From Nematocida ironsii (taxonomy: Eukaryota; Microsporidia): DNA of 64,000 nt. The position numbers and the translations under genes were made by a program. This document shows positions 10,926-22,500 of the stretch, in pieces. Positions within the stretch are counted from its first letter, which is position 1. Every line of letters begins with the position of its first letter. Below the pieces are notes generated by a model that had not been told where the DNA came from, searched no databases, and was given only the letters and a program-made list of their open reading frames with translations. The stretch spans positions 1 to 64,000 of the forward strand of contig LTDK01000141.1 of assembly GCA_001642415.1 (NCBI GenBank), read 5' to 3'.

Positions 10926-13900
10926 TTAATTATTTATGATAGTCTGCTTTTTAGTATACTTGCTAAAAAGAGATACTATTTCCTGGTGCTTCTTTTCGCA
11001 CTCCTCCTCATCGGTATTACTGTATAATCTTAATTTATTCTTTTCTAAAAACTCTATAAAGTAAATAGCATTTTTATGGGTCAGATTATCCCCCAAAACA
11101 TCTTCAATCTTGCTTGAAAGATCATTTGCTAGATTGATACGGTCATAGAAGGGTTTAATATTCTCCATTTTATAAAGAAGTCTATACGGAATTAGATTAA
11201 AAAGCCAGCACAGATAAAATACAGTAAGACTGCTGTCGACAGGAGAGTGCAAGGCATCTTTTAGCTTTTCATGAAAATAGTCAAAAATAGATGCTCTATA
11301 CAAGTTCTGTAGTCCTACGTTTGTTACATTCAGATCATTTAATTCAAAGCTATTTAATTCAAGGCTGGACTCCCATGGCGCGTATTTTGGCGGAATATTA
11401 GGCTTATCTATTTCTTCTATTATACTATCAAGCACACGCCTACTTGAGAATACATAAAGTATTTCCGTGTCTTTTCTAAAAACACGCATCAGGGATATAC
11501 ATGAGCTAATTAAAGCAGAGCTCTTTACTCCATTCACTCTAAATAGTGACTCCGCCATTGGATATAGCCCTGCTAATGACAGCTCTGTCTTGGGCACAGT
11601 GCACACATCATATTCAAGCTGTGGGTAGTATGTCATATAGTTCTCGTTGTATGCACAGCCAGACAGAATGTGCTGTCTTGCTCTTAAGTCATTTAAGGAA
11701 ACACTCCCTATGAGATTAGAAGTGAATCGTACCATGGGATTATTACTGTTTAAAAGAGTTCCACTAGAGTGGATTAGGAACTGTTTGACAAGGTGTGACT
11801 TGTAATCCAGATTGTCTAGACTGCCCCATAGCATTAGACTGTTTGGGCTGTCGCACTTACTATCCACTATTTTCTTTTTATTATACTTAAACGATTCATC
11901 AAAATGATAATATACTTTATGCACTAGATTCTGGCCAAAGAACTGGTTTATAATCATTTTTGGGTACCTGTCTATATGGTTATAAACATGTTTTATGGCA
12001 TTCAGTATGTATTTTGGGGGGGTTTTATTGGTGGTTGGCTCATTATAGAATTGTTTATTTTCTGTTGATCTTCTCTTTCTTATGATTTCCACCGACTTAT
12101 AAATACAACAATTGGATATTTTAAATTTAATTCCACACCATTCCATGCCAAAATCATATAAAAGCATGGCTTTCATATTCAAGTATTCATTGAATTCTTG
12201 ATTTTTATCATCACTATCACTATCATCATCATCGCTGGGCCATTCATTTTCATTCAATGCTTTAAAGCGGTCGCAGTACACTTCCACTTTTTTATTTCTA
12301 GAGAGAGAAGAGAGCATATTCTGCATGATACTTTGTAGTTTGGTATGTTCATCCTCATAATCTTTATTAATCAGGCCCTCTATATAATCAATTGCACTTT
12401 CTATTTCAGGAGTGCACCCTACTAATCTGGATAGCATATATAACACGCTTAGTAGCCCAGTGCCATTCATTATACTGTTTTCAAAACAACTATCAGCGGG
12501 ACCTAAAAGACGAGATATAACCCTTCTCCACTCGCACTGTATAGTAATATTTATGTTTTCCACTGGGTGGCTGTATTTATAAAAGAAATCCTTCAGGTCT
12601 TTGGATGCATTTGGTAGGTGGTCTATGTTATATGTTTTAGTTTCTGGGTCAAAAGCAAGGCAAAAAAATATACAAAGAAGAACAAAGTCCTGGGTATCTA
12701 AAAAATGGCGGTCGTCCTCCTTATTTATATCAAATCTGCACTCATTTTGAATGTACTTGGGCATGCACATCCAATCTAGTACCTGAATGCTATTTATAAA
12801 TGGGCTGTCTATGTGTTTGTCTCTTATTTCTTTTAGCCAACAGAAGTGCGCATAATAATATTTTTTATCTTTCATTTCGGGTTTTAATACTTTTTTGTCT
12901 ATAAACAGCCTGTTAAATACCTCTTGTGCTTTATTTTCTGTCTCCATACTTGGATTTTCACCTTTATTCTCATCTTTGTTTGGTATTTGTTCAGTAATTA
13001 ATTCATACACAGCTTTTACAAACTCTTCATACATCTCCACGCTGTCTATGTACTCAAAAAAGTATGACTGAATAAGAAATTTAGGATTGCACAGAAAATT
13101 CCCTGTTAAGAAATCTTCATATTTAGTAGGCATTGAGAACTCTTCTGGTACTTTTAAGCAGTAAGATGGATCTGTATTAACAAGACTCTTGAAGAAGTTC
13201 ACTATCTCTTCTGTTTTCTTCTGGTATACTGGCTTTTTTCTCTTTATATTCATACTTAAATTAATATGAAATCCTTCTTTTAGCTTTTTTCTTTTTGCTT
13301 TGGGCTCACCATTGGTATCTTCTTCTAATTCTTTCTTTTTTAGAATAAGCATTTTATTTTTATTCTTCTTTCTATCCTCTACTATTTCAATCGGAATATT
13401 TATCCCTTCAGAAAGAAGAAATAAAGAAGCAAGAACATATAAACTATCTGACTTATCTTTATACTCTCTTAGAAACTGAGTGAACGAGTCAGGATTATTT
13501 GACTGAATAGACATGTGCATGCCTTCTGATGGGAACATATTAATTAATTGCTGCGCAAACTCTTGTAAATACTTGTTCTTGTCTTTATCTTCATCTATGT
13601 CATTGTGTACTTTCCATTCTAGTAAATTTTTATAATACTCACCAATATATTCGCTCTCTGATGAGTTATTGCTTTTCTTCTTTAGATACCACTCTCTGTA
13701 CACACCATGCCAGTACATTCGGAAGTTGTGCATGAATCCACTTAAATAAACCATGTAGTGAGTGCCCGGTGAAAGCCCGCCATCTGGATTTATTGCTAAA
13801 TTATTCTCTAATTTTATTTTATGTGCCCTCCCCGTATTTAATGAATCCAGAAAGGCATATGTATGGTGTATCATTGTTATTAGTAGAAGTGTTATAAGCA

Positions 13901-13937
13901 TATTATTCTTCTTAAATGTATTCTTTCTTTCTATCAT
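10926..13937 (-). CDS. Large secreted family protein, subgroup B (1003 aa)
   Basis: Unknown function. A signal peptide core lies at residues 13-28 (MLITLLLITMIHHTYA). Family blocks in order: LAINPDGGLSPGTHYMVYLS, MFPSEGMHMSIQSNNPDSFT, LYVLASLFLLSEGINIPIEI, KKTEEIVNFFKS, FLIQSYFFEYIDSVEMYEEF, LLSVLYMLSRL, NSLMLWGSLDNLDYKSHLVK and NNPMVRFTSNLIGSVSLND. Compared with the sister at 14689-17466 it has extra insertions: a lysine-rich patch with KAKRKKLKE near residue 216 and an aspartate/serine run (DDDDSDSDD) near residue 570. The start is the first ATG before the signal core. The copy is intact, and secretion is inferred from the N-terminus. Confidence 0.87.
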   Translation of the reverse strand: MIERKNTFKKNNMLITLLLITMIHHTYAFLDSLNTGRAHKIKLENNLAINPDGGLSPGTHYMVYLSGFMHNFRMYWHGVYREWYLKKKSNNSSESEYIGEYYKNLLEWKVHNDIDEDKDKNKYLQEFAQQLINMFPSEGMHMSIQSNNPDSFTQFLREYKDKSDSLYVLASLFLLSEGINIPIEIVEDRKKNKNKMLILKKKELEEDTNGEPKAKRKKLKEGFHINLSMNIKRKKPVYQKKTEEIVNFFKSLVNTDPSYCLKVPEEFSMPTKYEDFLTGNFLCNPKFLIQSYFFEYIDSVEMYEEFVKAVYELITEQIPNKDENKGENPSMETENKAQEVFNRLFIDKKVLKPEMKDKKYYYAHFCWLKEIRDKHIDSPFINSIQVLDWMCMPKYIQNECRFDINKEDDRHFLDTQDFVLLCIFFCLAFDPETKTYNIDHLPNASKDLKDFFYKYSHPVENINITIQCEWRRVISRLLGPADSCFENSIMNGTGLLSVLYMLSRLVGCTPEIESAIDYIEGLINKDYEDEHTKLQSIMQNMLSSLSRNKKVEVYCDRFKALNENEWPSDDDDSDSDDKNQEFNEYLNMKAMLLYDFGMEWCGIKFKISNCCIYKSVEIIRKRRSTENKQFYNEPTTNKTPPKYILNAIKHVYNHIDRYPKMIINQFFGQNLVHKVYYHFDESFKYNKKKIVDSKCDSPNSLMLWGSLDNLDYKSHLVKQFLIHSSGTLLNSNNPMVRFTSNLIGSVSLNDLRARQHILSGCAYNENYMTYYPQLEYDVCTVPKTELSLAGLYPMAESLFRVNGVKSSALISSCISLMRVFRKDTEILYVFSSRRVLDSIIEEIDKPNIPPKYAPWESSLELNSFELNDLNVTNVGLQNLYRASIFDYFHEKLKDALHSPVDSSLTVFYLCWLFNLIPYRLLYKMENIKPFYDRINLANDLSSKIEDVLGDNLTHKNAIYFIEFLEKNKLRLYSNTDEEECEKKHQEIVSLFSKYTKKQTIINN

Positions 13938-14688
13938 ATTTAAATTATTTTTAAATTATTTTTATATTCTTTAAAATAGAATTAATTTGATAATACTTCT
14001 ACTGATTTACTTATATTTAACAAAGTGTACTACTCACATAAACTCACTTAATATATTTCGATCCTTGTCCGTCTATACTGATATAACTTGTTTTTATACA
14101 CAGTATGTTAATTTGTAGTATCTAGCTATATAGTACTACAGTAGCCCGAATAAACCCAAAGTGGTACTGTGTCTATTGTATATGCCTCTGTGTATCCTAT
14201 TCTTCTAATAAGACACTCTTTTTCTTTATTTCCCTTCATGTTTACTTTTTAGTATCTCTTGTTCTTATTATAGCTGTTATTTATTAAAAAATTGTTATAG
14301 CTTGAATTTCATAATCATTTCGGCTTCTATTTCATTTTATATTGTGTGGAGTAGATGTGTTTTATTAAAAATGTAATTACTTATCCTTTACAAAAATAAA
14401 TAATAATTCTGTACACTAATAATATTTTTACTATTCAATTTATTTTAAATTTATTTTATTCACAGTATTAGTATATTAAATAGTATAACAAACCATACAC
14501 ACAGTAATAATAAAACACACATAATGTGGTAAACAAACTAGTAACGGAACACTTGAAATTTATTTTTGATTATACGAGCAGCATTGGCCATTGCCACACA
14601 CTATAGAAATAAAACATATAGGATAGATAAGAATTGCTCCTTTATAGCATGTTATCACTTCGTTTACATAGAAGAAAATTTACCCTAT
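13938..14688. other. Intergenic region, 751 bp
   Basis: AT-rich flank between two subgroup B genes. The sequence near 14480-14530 (ACACAGTAATAATAAAAC) matches the 3' flank of the broken paralogue at the left window edge (bases 1-20), so the duplication included downstream DNA. A near-match to the 10-bp motif lies at about 14144. I see no gene. Confidence 0.5.
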
Positions 14689-17466
14689 TCAAATGGACTT
14701 AACCATAGACTCGGCAAAATTTATTATCTGCTGATACTTTTCTACCTTCAAAGATAAATGCTCATCACCCTCAAGTAATTTTGATTTTTTGCATATTAGT
14801 AGACTTAAAACATTCTTTGCTGTAGAATTAATACACTCAGCCTGTAAAAGAACTTTAATATTTTTTGTTAGATTTTTATAATTTATATAGCCATAAATAG
14901 CTCTAGTGATTTTTACAGGTATATCGTCATCTAAGGATCCAATATGAAGAAGCCATCCCATAAAAATATTGTCTGCACAGTAGTCGCCTGATGCATCTGT
15001 ATTTCTTTGGATTGAGTTTAGAATGAATTTCATATCTTCTTCTTCTATTGTATAGCGTAAATTTGCTTTAATTATCTTTCTGCATAGGTCTTTAGATCCA
15101 AAGATAATATATCTTTCCCTACTACTTCTATGCTTCTTCAAAAAGTTAGCAAATGATACAAAAGAGTTTGCAATCGCCTTATGGTGTATATCAGAAGAAA
15201 ACAAAGGTTTAATTAATACCATACTGCCTAGCACGCAGGTAGCTCCCATGTATGGCTCTAATATTTCCCCTACATCATATTTAATCTGTGGATAATATAG
15301 CCCGAAATTCTTGTTGTATAGACACCCGCGCAGCATAATCTTCCTTACTCTTGGATCATCTAGTGGTACACTGTCTATAAGTTTGGATGTAAACTGCACC
15401 ATGGGGTTAGTAATACTCAAAGTTTCATAACTAGAGTGAATTAAAAACATTTCAACAATTTTAGCCTTGTACTCTATACAATCCAGACTCCCCCAAAGCA
15501 TTAAGCTATTAGGAATGCTACTGTATCCATCATGCAAAGAATATAATATTTTATTTGTAAAATTATATTCGCTACCTATTGCATGCGCAATTTTATCCTG
15601 TTCAATATCTATGTATTGTTCAATATGCCATTTAACATCACCATCTGGTGACTTCTCAGGAGTTATAATATCCCATAACTCGGACCCAATGTATTTAATG
15701 TCAAATATATCTCTGTTATCACTTGAAGCAGACACAAAATTAGAAGTGATGTGGGGCACTTCTATTTCAAGATATCGGTAGCTATAGAAAGGATACTCAC
15801 TATATGTAATCACAATGGGAGTATCACAATCAGTGAATATTTCTAGTTTGCCACTTCCAGTTTTTTCTAATTTAAGATTTTTGCACTCTACCTCTATACT
15901 TTTATTGAGTGAGAGAGATTTAAATACATTTTTTAAATTATTCTGTATTTCTGTCTGATCTGACTCCTCTATATGTTTTCTTTTAATTATAGTTAATAGA
16001 CAGGCAATTGAACTTCTCAGTTCTTGGCTGACACCTGCAAGCTCTTCTATGGAAAATAGCATGTTTAGCAATCCAAACTCAATTTGTTTCTTGTTGTCTG
16101 TATAGAAAATGCCTTTACTGGGCAGAACATTCACAACCTCGTACCATTCACTGTGCAGAGTGGAGTTTTCATTTTGTATTTTATGCTTATTTTTCTCAAA
16201 AAACGATTTTAACTCGCTGGATGGACTGGGTAGATGGCTTGTGCTGTGCTTATTGATATACTGATTGAAAGTAAAGCAGACAAACAGGTCAAAAAGAACT
16301 TTCTCAATGTAGTTGTCCTCGGTCACACTACTTCCGTTTTTTCTTCTAATGTATGAAGGGGCAGGAGAGCGCATAGACTGCACTTCCTTATGCAGAGATG
16401 GTGTTTGTGGGCCTATGTTATTCCACATGTTCTCAATTTTAAGGATTTCTTCAACATAGTAAGGAGTTTTTATGCGCCAAGAATTTCTCTTTTCTATGAA
16501 AATCCAGTAAAAGGCATTTATTACCTTTTTCTCAGATTTTGCGCTGGGGTAATACATATTTATTGGCATTTGTTCATTAATTAATTCATAAACAATCCTT
16601 ACAAAATCCATATACATATCTACAGTGTCTATATACTCAAAGAAATAAGACTGAATAAGAAACCTTGGGCCGAAGAGAAAATTTCCTTTTGAGAGTCCAC
16701 AATAGCTGTGATGGAATAAAAAATCGCACGGCACTTTTAGAGAATCCCCTTCTTCACCATCCTTGAAGAAGTTCACTATGTCTTCTGTTTTCTGCTGGTA
16801 GACAAGGTTTCCGTTCGTGTCCATTATGTTCATAGACAAGTTAATATAGAAGCCAAATTCTCTTTTCTTCTTTAGAACCAAACAATTTCCTTTGCTAGGG
16901 TCATTCACTATTTCAATGGGTATTTTTACTCCTTCCGAGAGCAGAAATAAAGAAGCTAAGACATATAAACTATCTAATTTGGTTTTGCACTCTCGTAGAA
17001 ATCGAGTAAATGAGTCTGAACTCTCTGACTCAATGGACAAGTGCCCCTTTTCTGATGGGAACATATTTATTAGCTGCTGATTGAATTCTCTTAGATATGT
17101 CTTATTTTCTGGGCAATCGTATATGTATTTTAGTAAATACCGAGTGCATCTATTAAGCTTTGCGGTGTTTGTTTCAATACGCTCAGGCTCTATCTTTATT
17201 ATATAAGATAAGTAATGCCTCAGATTTTTCATATATCCGCACTTGTGTAAGATATATCCTTTTATTGAAGAAAGGTCACCATTGCTGTTTATGGCTATAT
17301 TATTCTTGCTTCCCAACACCATTTTATCTATCTCATTTGCATCTGACATTCCTACATGTGCGTATAATGTCTTAATAAGTAATAGCAGTGCTATAATATA
17401 TTTTTTTGTTAATATAGTGCTTAGTACATATTTATTACTTCTAATTGTGGTGCACCTCTTATCCAT
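14689..17466 (-). CDS. Large secreted family protein, subgroup B (925 aa)
   Basis: Unknown function. The N-terminus carries a basic stretch followed by a hydrophobic segment at about residues 22-37 (KYIIALLLLIKTLYA), read as a signal peptide or signal anchor. The family blocks are all present: NNIAINSNGDLSSIKGYILH, NQQLINMFPSEKGHLSIESE, LYVLASLFLLSEGVKIPIEI, KTEDIVNFFKDG, FLIQSYFFEYIDTVDMYMDF, LFDLFVCFTFNQY, FGLLNMLFSIEELA and NPMVQFTSKLIDSVPLDDPR. This is the intact reference copy for the broken gene at 203-2990; they are close relatives throughout, including GCLYNKNFGLYYPQIKYDV. No enzyme motif is seen. It lies in the same head-to-tail minus-strand array. Confidence 0.88.
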   Translation of the reverse strand: MDKRCTTIRSNKYVLSTILTKKYIIALLLLIKTLYAHVGMSDANEIDKMVLGSKNNIAINSNGDLSSIKGYILHKCGYMKNLRHYLSYIIKIEPERIETNTAKLNRCTRYLLKYIYDCPENKTYLREFNQQLINMFPSEKGHLSIESESSDSFTRFLRECKTKLDSLYVLASLFLLSEGVKIPIEIVNDPSKGNCLVLKKKREFGFYINLSMNIMDTNGNLVYQQKTEDIVNFFKDGEEGDSLKVPCDFLFHHSYCGLSKGNFLFGPRFLIQSYFFEYIDTVDMYMDFVRIVYELINEQMPINMYYPSAKSEKKVINAFYWIFIEKRNSWRIKTPYYVEEILKIENMWNNIGPQTPSLHKEVQSMRSPAPSYIRRKNGSSVTEDNYIEKVLFDLFVCFTFNQYINKHSTSHLPSPSSELKSFFEKNKHKIQNENSTLHSEWYEVVNVLPSKGIFYTDNKKQIEFGLLNMLFSIEELAGVSQELRSSIACLLTIIKRKHIEESDQTEIQNNLKNVFKSLSLNKSIEVECKNLKLEKTGSGKLEIFTDCDTPIVITYSEYPFYSYRYLEIEVPHITSNFVSASSDNRDIFDIKYIGSELWDIITPEKSPDGDVKWHIEQYIDIEQDKIAHAIGSEYNFTNKILYSLHDGYSSIPNSLMLWGSLDCIEYKAKIVEMFLIHSSYETLSITNPMVQFTSKLIDSVPLDDPRVRKIMLRGCLYNKNFGLYYPQIKYDVGEILEPYMGATCVLGSMVLIKPLFSSDIHHKAIANSFVSFANFLKKHRSSRERYIIFGSKDLCRKIIKANLRYTIEEEDMKFILNSIQRNTDASGDYCADNIFMGWLLHIGSLDDDIPVKITRAIYGYINYKNLTKNIKVLLQAECINSTAKNVLSLLICKKSKLLEGDEHLSLKVEKYQQIINFAESMVKSI

Positions 17467-18183
17467 TTTCTAAACGTGAAAATCATTTATTTTTATATCT
17501 TATATTAAGTGCTGATAATAACAAATAGATTAATTGTTTATGTACAAATTCACTATTGCAGGTAGAGCAAAAATACAGCTATAAGAGAGAACTAGGCACT
17601 TTATATTTTGTATAAAAACTAATTAACACACAAACATTAATATACACACATAAATACAAAATAAGAGATAACTACTTTACTAATTCATTTAATTTCCATA
17701 TTATAACCCGAAAGTAAAGATTATTTTAGTTTTAGTTAGAATTGCTCTTTCCTTATATACCATAAAAATCCTTAAAATTTAATTTACTGTATCTATTTAC
17801 ACTTCTAATACTTATTCATTCCTATTATCACAGACTGTGTTATATACCTGTCTGCGCCCTTTCTTATATATCCACTATTCTTCCCCCTTTTCTCTGCTTA
17901 TTATTTCTAATTATTTTTACTCTTGCTACTTGTAAATATTTATTACTTGCTATCTTTAACATATACATGTTCTATTAAAAATATAATCTTTGGTTTTTTG
18001 CAATAGACAATGAAAGACATTTTATAATACAATCACAATATCCTGACTAATACAGTGACTATTTATGGCTTTCTTCTAAGAATTCATTAAAAATAATTAA
18101 AGAGTAAATATAAAATACTATACCAAATAAATAAAAATAATACATTCTCTAAATTTAAAATAAAAAAGAAATTTCATTGCTTA
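17467..18183. other. Intergenic region, 717 bp
   Basis: AT-rich. It contains one exact TAACCCGAAA at 17704-17713, which lies about 240 bases upstream of the start of the gene ending at 14689. Nothing else is visible. Confidence 0.5.
17704..17713 (+). promoter_or_regulatory. TAACCCGAAA motif
   Basis: Exact copy of the recurring intergenic 10-mer, in the gap between 14689-17466 and 18184-19029. Confidence 0.4.
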
Positions 18184-19029
18184 CTATTCTAGGCTTTTAG
18201 ATGGGTCAGCGCTATTATTATTATACAACACCTGTACATTCAGTTTATATACTATATTCCCTAAAATAATAAACTCTCTTTTAGCCTTTCCTGAAACACT
18301 GCATTTGGTTTCCGTGTTTGGTAGCTTTTTAAAGCCAGTGAACTTCTTTGTGATGCTCCCAGAGACGAAATGCCCTGATTTAATTGGAAAGCAAGCTAGA
18401 ATGTATGTGTCGGGTTTGCTAAACTTATATTGCTTTGGCCATTTAATATGAGAATCTATCCAATTTGCCACCCAGTCTAATGCATGTACTTTTACAGCAT
18501 TCACATTTTCCTGTAAATTTATCCATTCAATTACTTTAGTTAGCGCTTCAGTATTTTGTATATATGTGGTATTTGGATTTTTTGGAATATCAGACACTAA
18601 CAGTATATTTGATTCCGGGTAGGTATCTTCCATGCTTAGTGAGTTTAATAGTTCTGGTTTTGAGAATTCTTCTGTATTTTCTGTTAATTTTGTTGATGTA
18701 GCGGGCTCTTCTGTTTCTTTTATATCCGCACTTTTTTGGCTTTCTTGTGTGCTGAATTCCTCTGACACGGTGCTGCTGCCAGATAGAGAAACATTGCATA
18801 TAGAAGGGATTGTGTGGGTGAGTTTAGACACATCATCTTCTGCAGAGTTATTTGCAGACTCTAGTTGGTCATGGCTACACACAGCATAGCCCAAAATTTT
18901 ATCTTTGTTATAGAGGAATTTCGAAGTACAACAGAGAAGATAGAAATATGCAAACCCCCTTATAGAATTCTTATTGCTAGAAAGCATCTTATTAATAATG
19001 TTAAATACGTTCTTTATAAAAACTGCCAT
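18184..19029 (-). CDS. Hypothetical protein, possibly secreted (281 aa)
   Basis: Not recognised and not obviously part of the large family. The N-terminus has a moderately hydrophobic stretch (about residues 24-40, RGFAYFYLLCCTSKFLY) that could anchor or export it. Residues 60-150 are low-complexity and rich in Ser, Thr and Glu, as in an exposed linker. The C-terminal third is more ordered, with VHALDWVANWIDSHIKWPKQ and a lysine-rich end region. It sits between two family members on the same strand. A basic 69-codon frame inside it (18590-18799) is treated as a shadow. A real gene is likely; the function is unknown. Confidence 0.7.
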   Translation of the reverse strand: MAVFIKNVFNIINKMLSSNKNSIRGFAYFYLLCCTSKFLYNKDKILGYAVCSHDQLESANNSAEDDVSKLTHTIPSICNVSLSGSSTVSEEFSTQESQKSADIKETEEPATSTKLTENTEEFSKPELLNSLSMEDTYPESNILLVSDIPKNPNTTYIQNTEALTKVIEWINLQENVNAVKVHALDWVANWIDSHIKWPKQYKFSKPDTYILACFPIKSGHFVSGSITKKFTGFKKLPNTETKCSVSGKAKREFIILGNIVYKLNVQVLYNNNSADPSKSLE

Positions 19030-19581
19030 TTCTTTATAAACCTCGAAAATGTTAAATAGAAGATTGCCATAATCATCTGATTTTTCAAATTATATCTGAA
19101 TACAGCCAAAATATACTTAAATACAGCTCGAAACAATCTGAAATGTGCAAATAAACAGATTATAAATTCCTTATTATTCTAGCAAGCAGATCTTTTATTG
19201 CCAACCCGATATTCAAAGAATTTAAAGCTTCTAAGTAGACTAGGTTCTAAATAACAAGCAGCCATCACATCTACATGATATATTCTGCAATATTTAAGAA
19301 ATGAAAAAAACATGCATAAGCTTATCAAATATGATGCACATGCCATAGAAACAAGGATTTTTCAATAAAACCAGTTTATTATCATAATGCATGAGGAGAG
19401 CCAATGAATGATTAAAGAGTACAGCATACACATTTCGTACACTTCATGCCCCGAAATGCTCTGAGCCTGCTGGGTGGATGTGACAAACTAATACGATTGC
19501 CCGCTAGATATGGAGAAACATAGCCAAATAGATATCCTACTGCGTGCTAGGGTATATATTTTATAAGTACCATTAGCCAAT
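19030..19581. other. Intergenic region, 552 bp, with a coding-like relic
   Basis: A minus-strand frame at 19294-19503 is open for 70 codons except for one TGA. A second, overlapping frame near 19435-19555 is open and codon-like too. The segment is GC-richer than normal spacer. The remaining bases are AT-rich with nothing visible. Confidence 0.5.
19294..19503 (-). pseudogene. Unrecognised coding relic with an internal stop
   Basis: The frame reads through CHIHPAGSEHFGA, then TGA, then about 49 open codons beginning SVRNVYAVLFNHSLALLMHY. An overlapping frame (HAVGYLFGYVSPYLAGNR...) is also codon-like, which would fit a frameshifted decayed gene. The His-x-His-Pro is superficially like a JAMM/MPN metal site, but the rest of that signature is not visible, so no family is assigned. 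Confidence 0.2.
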
Positions 19582-22500
19582 TTAATCTATACTCTCTCCT
19601 ATTATATTCTCAATTATACTGAATACAGAAACAATCACCGAAGAAATAAGTGATACGCTAGACGTTATAGATGATTCGTTTCTCTTGCTTGAATCCAACT
19701 CCAAAAAAATTAGATTATTAATATTTTCATTGATTTTTTTTCGAGAAGCTTCTGTCAATTGAAAAATTTCGCCAAGTTCTTCCTCTATTAAATGCATCTT
19801 TGTTATGTCATCTATTTTTCGGATTGCCTGCATTGTTTTCGATAATTTGTTGGTCTCCATAGAGGCCTTCTTGTTTTTAAACCTTTTCAAATCATTCAAT
19901 ATGTTCGTCACGTCTGAAATATCAAGTTTTAAGAACTGCTTTAGTGGTATTAGTTCGTTACAAGCATTTTCTATATTGCTCTCTATTGAAGAGCTAGAAG
20001 AATTGTCTACTGTAGAAAAATAAATATATTTATATATTCTTTTAAGTTTGCCTACTTCATCTGGTATTTGTTGGGCGTTAATATCTAGTCTGTATAGGCA
20101 ATTAAATGTTCTATATAAAAGAAACTTGATTTTAGATAAAAAAGTCTCTCTTAAAATATTGGCCAACCTTTCTTGTATTTTATCTGCACACCTATTAAAT
20201 TCATTCAAAGACGCTGTCTTTTTTGAAAAAGAAGAAATTAAATCTTTACTTTTTTCTCTCAAACTATTTTCCATATGCTCCTTTTTGCCCAGTTCTATTT
20301 TTTCTGTTATAGCTTTTTTGTGTATTTCCAAAAGAATTTTAAGCTTTATGTCTACTTTTTGCTGTTTTTTCAATATATTATTCACCATATTCTGAAAAAA
20401 ACATACTCTCTGCCTTAAAACATACAAAGGCAGTTCCTTCCACATTGTTATGCTATTTAGTGACTTTGAGTCTAACACAATCAAATCATAGCACTGGGTT
20501 ATAATACCACGAAATCTTTGCGGATTGCTTCTAGACAAATCAATCATTATAAAAAGCATGGCAGCACTTTTTTCCTGTTGATCACTTGTAAGATTCTTTG
20601 AATTTTTGGGCATTTCTTTTATTTTTTCTTTGTTCTCTTTTAAATAGTTAAGAATAGAAATAATGTATTCCATTGTAGTGCCATTCTTGGTTAGGCATGC
20701 AATCACGCTCTTCTGCTCTCTGCAGGGCATGGAGAATAGGATACTGGTTATATTATGTAGCTTTTCCATTTCTTTTATATGTATTTTTATAAATTTACAA
20801 AGAATCTCAGGGGAATCTATCTCCACAATACATAAAATTATTTTATATAGCTCTTCTTTGTAGTAAAATAAATCCATGCTGCAGTTTTCTTCGCAGTTGC
20901 TTATATACTCATACTCTGAAATGCCCCAAAGGCTTTTTATATAGCTGAAAAAACAAACCAACTGCCTTATTATGTATATATCATGTATTAGCACATTTTG
21001 GATTAGATTGTCATTAAAGCACATAACAGGATGAGATTTGGGCAAATTTAAATGTATAGAATACAGTGTTAAGTATCTTATCAATGTCAGGCGATAAATA
21101 TGGAACACTATTTGTTTGCTTACAATAAACTTATTCATGTCTGTAAATCGTTCTTTAGGCATTTTTGTAATACTTTTCATATATTCTATCTCATTTGAGC
21201 TGGAAAATGAATTACTATTTAACATACATTTTAAGTAAACTTTGTACAAGTGCGAGCGAAGATCCTGTGACTTTACAATCCATGCAAATTCTTTTATCTT
21301 TATAAGAAGATTCTTTTCTTCTTCAACAAGCTCCTTTTTAGTAGCGAATTTGTTTATTAGAACATCTACATGGGATAGTATGTTAATGTTCATAATTTCA
21401 TTATACTTTTTTATAGGCTCACCAATTTTGAAAACAGTATATTTAGATGAATCTATAAAATAGGCACCATACACCGCCAGTGCCATTTGGTGCATAGGTG
21501 TAGTAGAAGATGTATCTGCATTTGCACGAGTTTCTGTAGAAGATTCTTTATACGACTGGGATGTGTAATTTTCCTCTACTACAGGTATTACGCATGCCAG
21601 CACAGAATTTTCTGTCTCTTTCTGGCAAATACTCTTTTGCACAGTTTGACTATACTCATAAAGAAGGTCGTGCACGATTTGAATGAAAGCAGTCATATTA
21701 TTTTCTTCCTCTATGTAACAATATATGTACATTTGAATTAGAAATCCTGGTGTACTTGAAAATCTTTCTAGAACGCAGTATTCATGCTGTTTTCCATTGG
21801 CTGGGTATATCTGCTCCAGCAGGCCAATATTGTTTTTATTATGTATAAAAAAATTGAGAACATCTAGAACATTACTTTTAGCTAACTTACAGTTTTCTGC
21901 AGAATTAGGCAATTCATCTGCTATTTTTGGTGGCGTGCATATTTTAACCCGAAAAACATCATTTTCTGCGCTTATACTCTTTAAAACAAGGAAAGTCCCA
22001 GTCTCGTCCTCCTCTAGGCCTAGCGGAACATCAAGGTTCTCGGTAAGAAGAAGCAAAGCAGCAAGTATTTTATAATTATTCTGATTTTCTCCACAGCTGT
22101 TCAGAAATACATAGAATGAATCTGGGCATAGTGTTTCTATTGATTTCATTCTTTTTATAAAAGGAAACAAGTGAATAAACACACTGTAGTGTTCTTTAAT
22201 AGACTCCAATGGTTCCCCAGTTGGATGCAAAGAAGCAGGTATAAAATCTTCCTCTTCTTCCTCGTCCTCTTCAGATTTTGAGGTAATGTTATGATCTGTA
22301 GTTGAAGCAACCTTTAAAATAGGAGAAAACAGTCTAAACCGCTCGACAATTCCAATCGTATGCAATATATACGCAGCTTCCAGACCCAGCGGGCCATTGG
22401 GATTTACATGCATGATTTCTCCATTACTACAAACAAATTCATGTTTTTGAATGCTTTCTATCTCATTCGTCGTGTATTTAGTAAACACTTGGCGTATTAA

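Noticed and set aside
18590..18799. Basic 69-codon frame inside the 281-aa gene
   Set aside because: Same strand, other frame, in the Ser/Thr/Glu-rich region; the longer frame is complete and more protein-like.
19440..19480. His-x-His-Pro resembling a JAMM metalloprotease site in a relic frame
   Set aside because: The remaining Ser and Asp of the motif are not in place and a stop codon follows.
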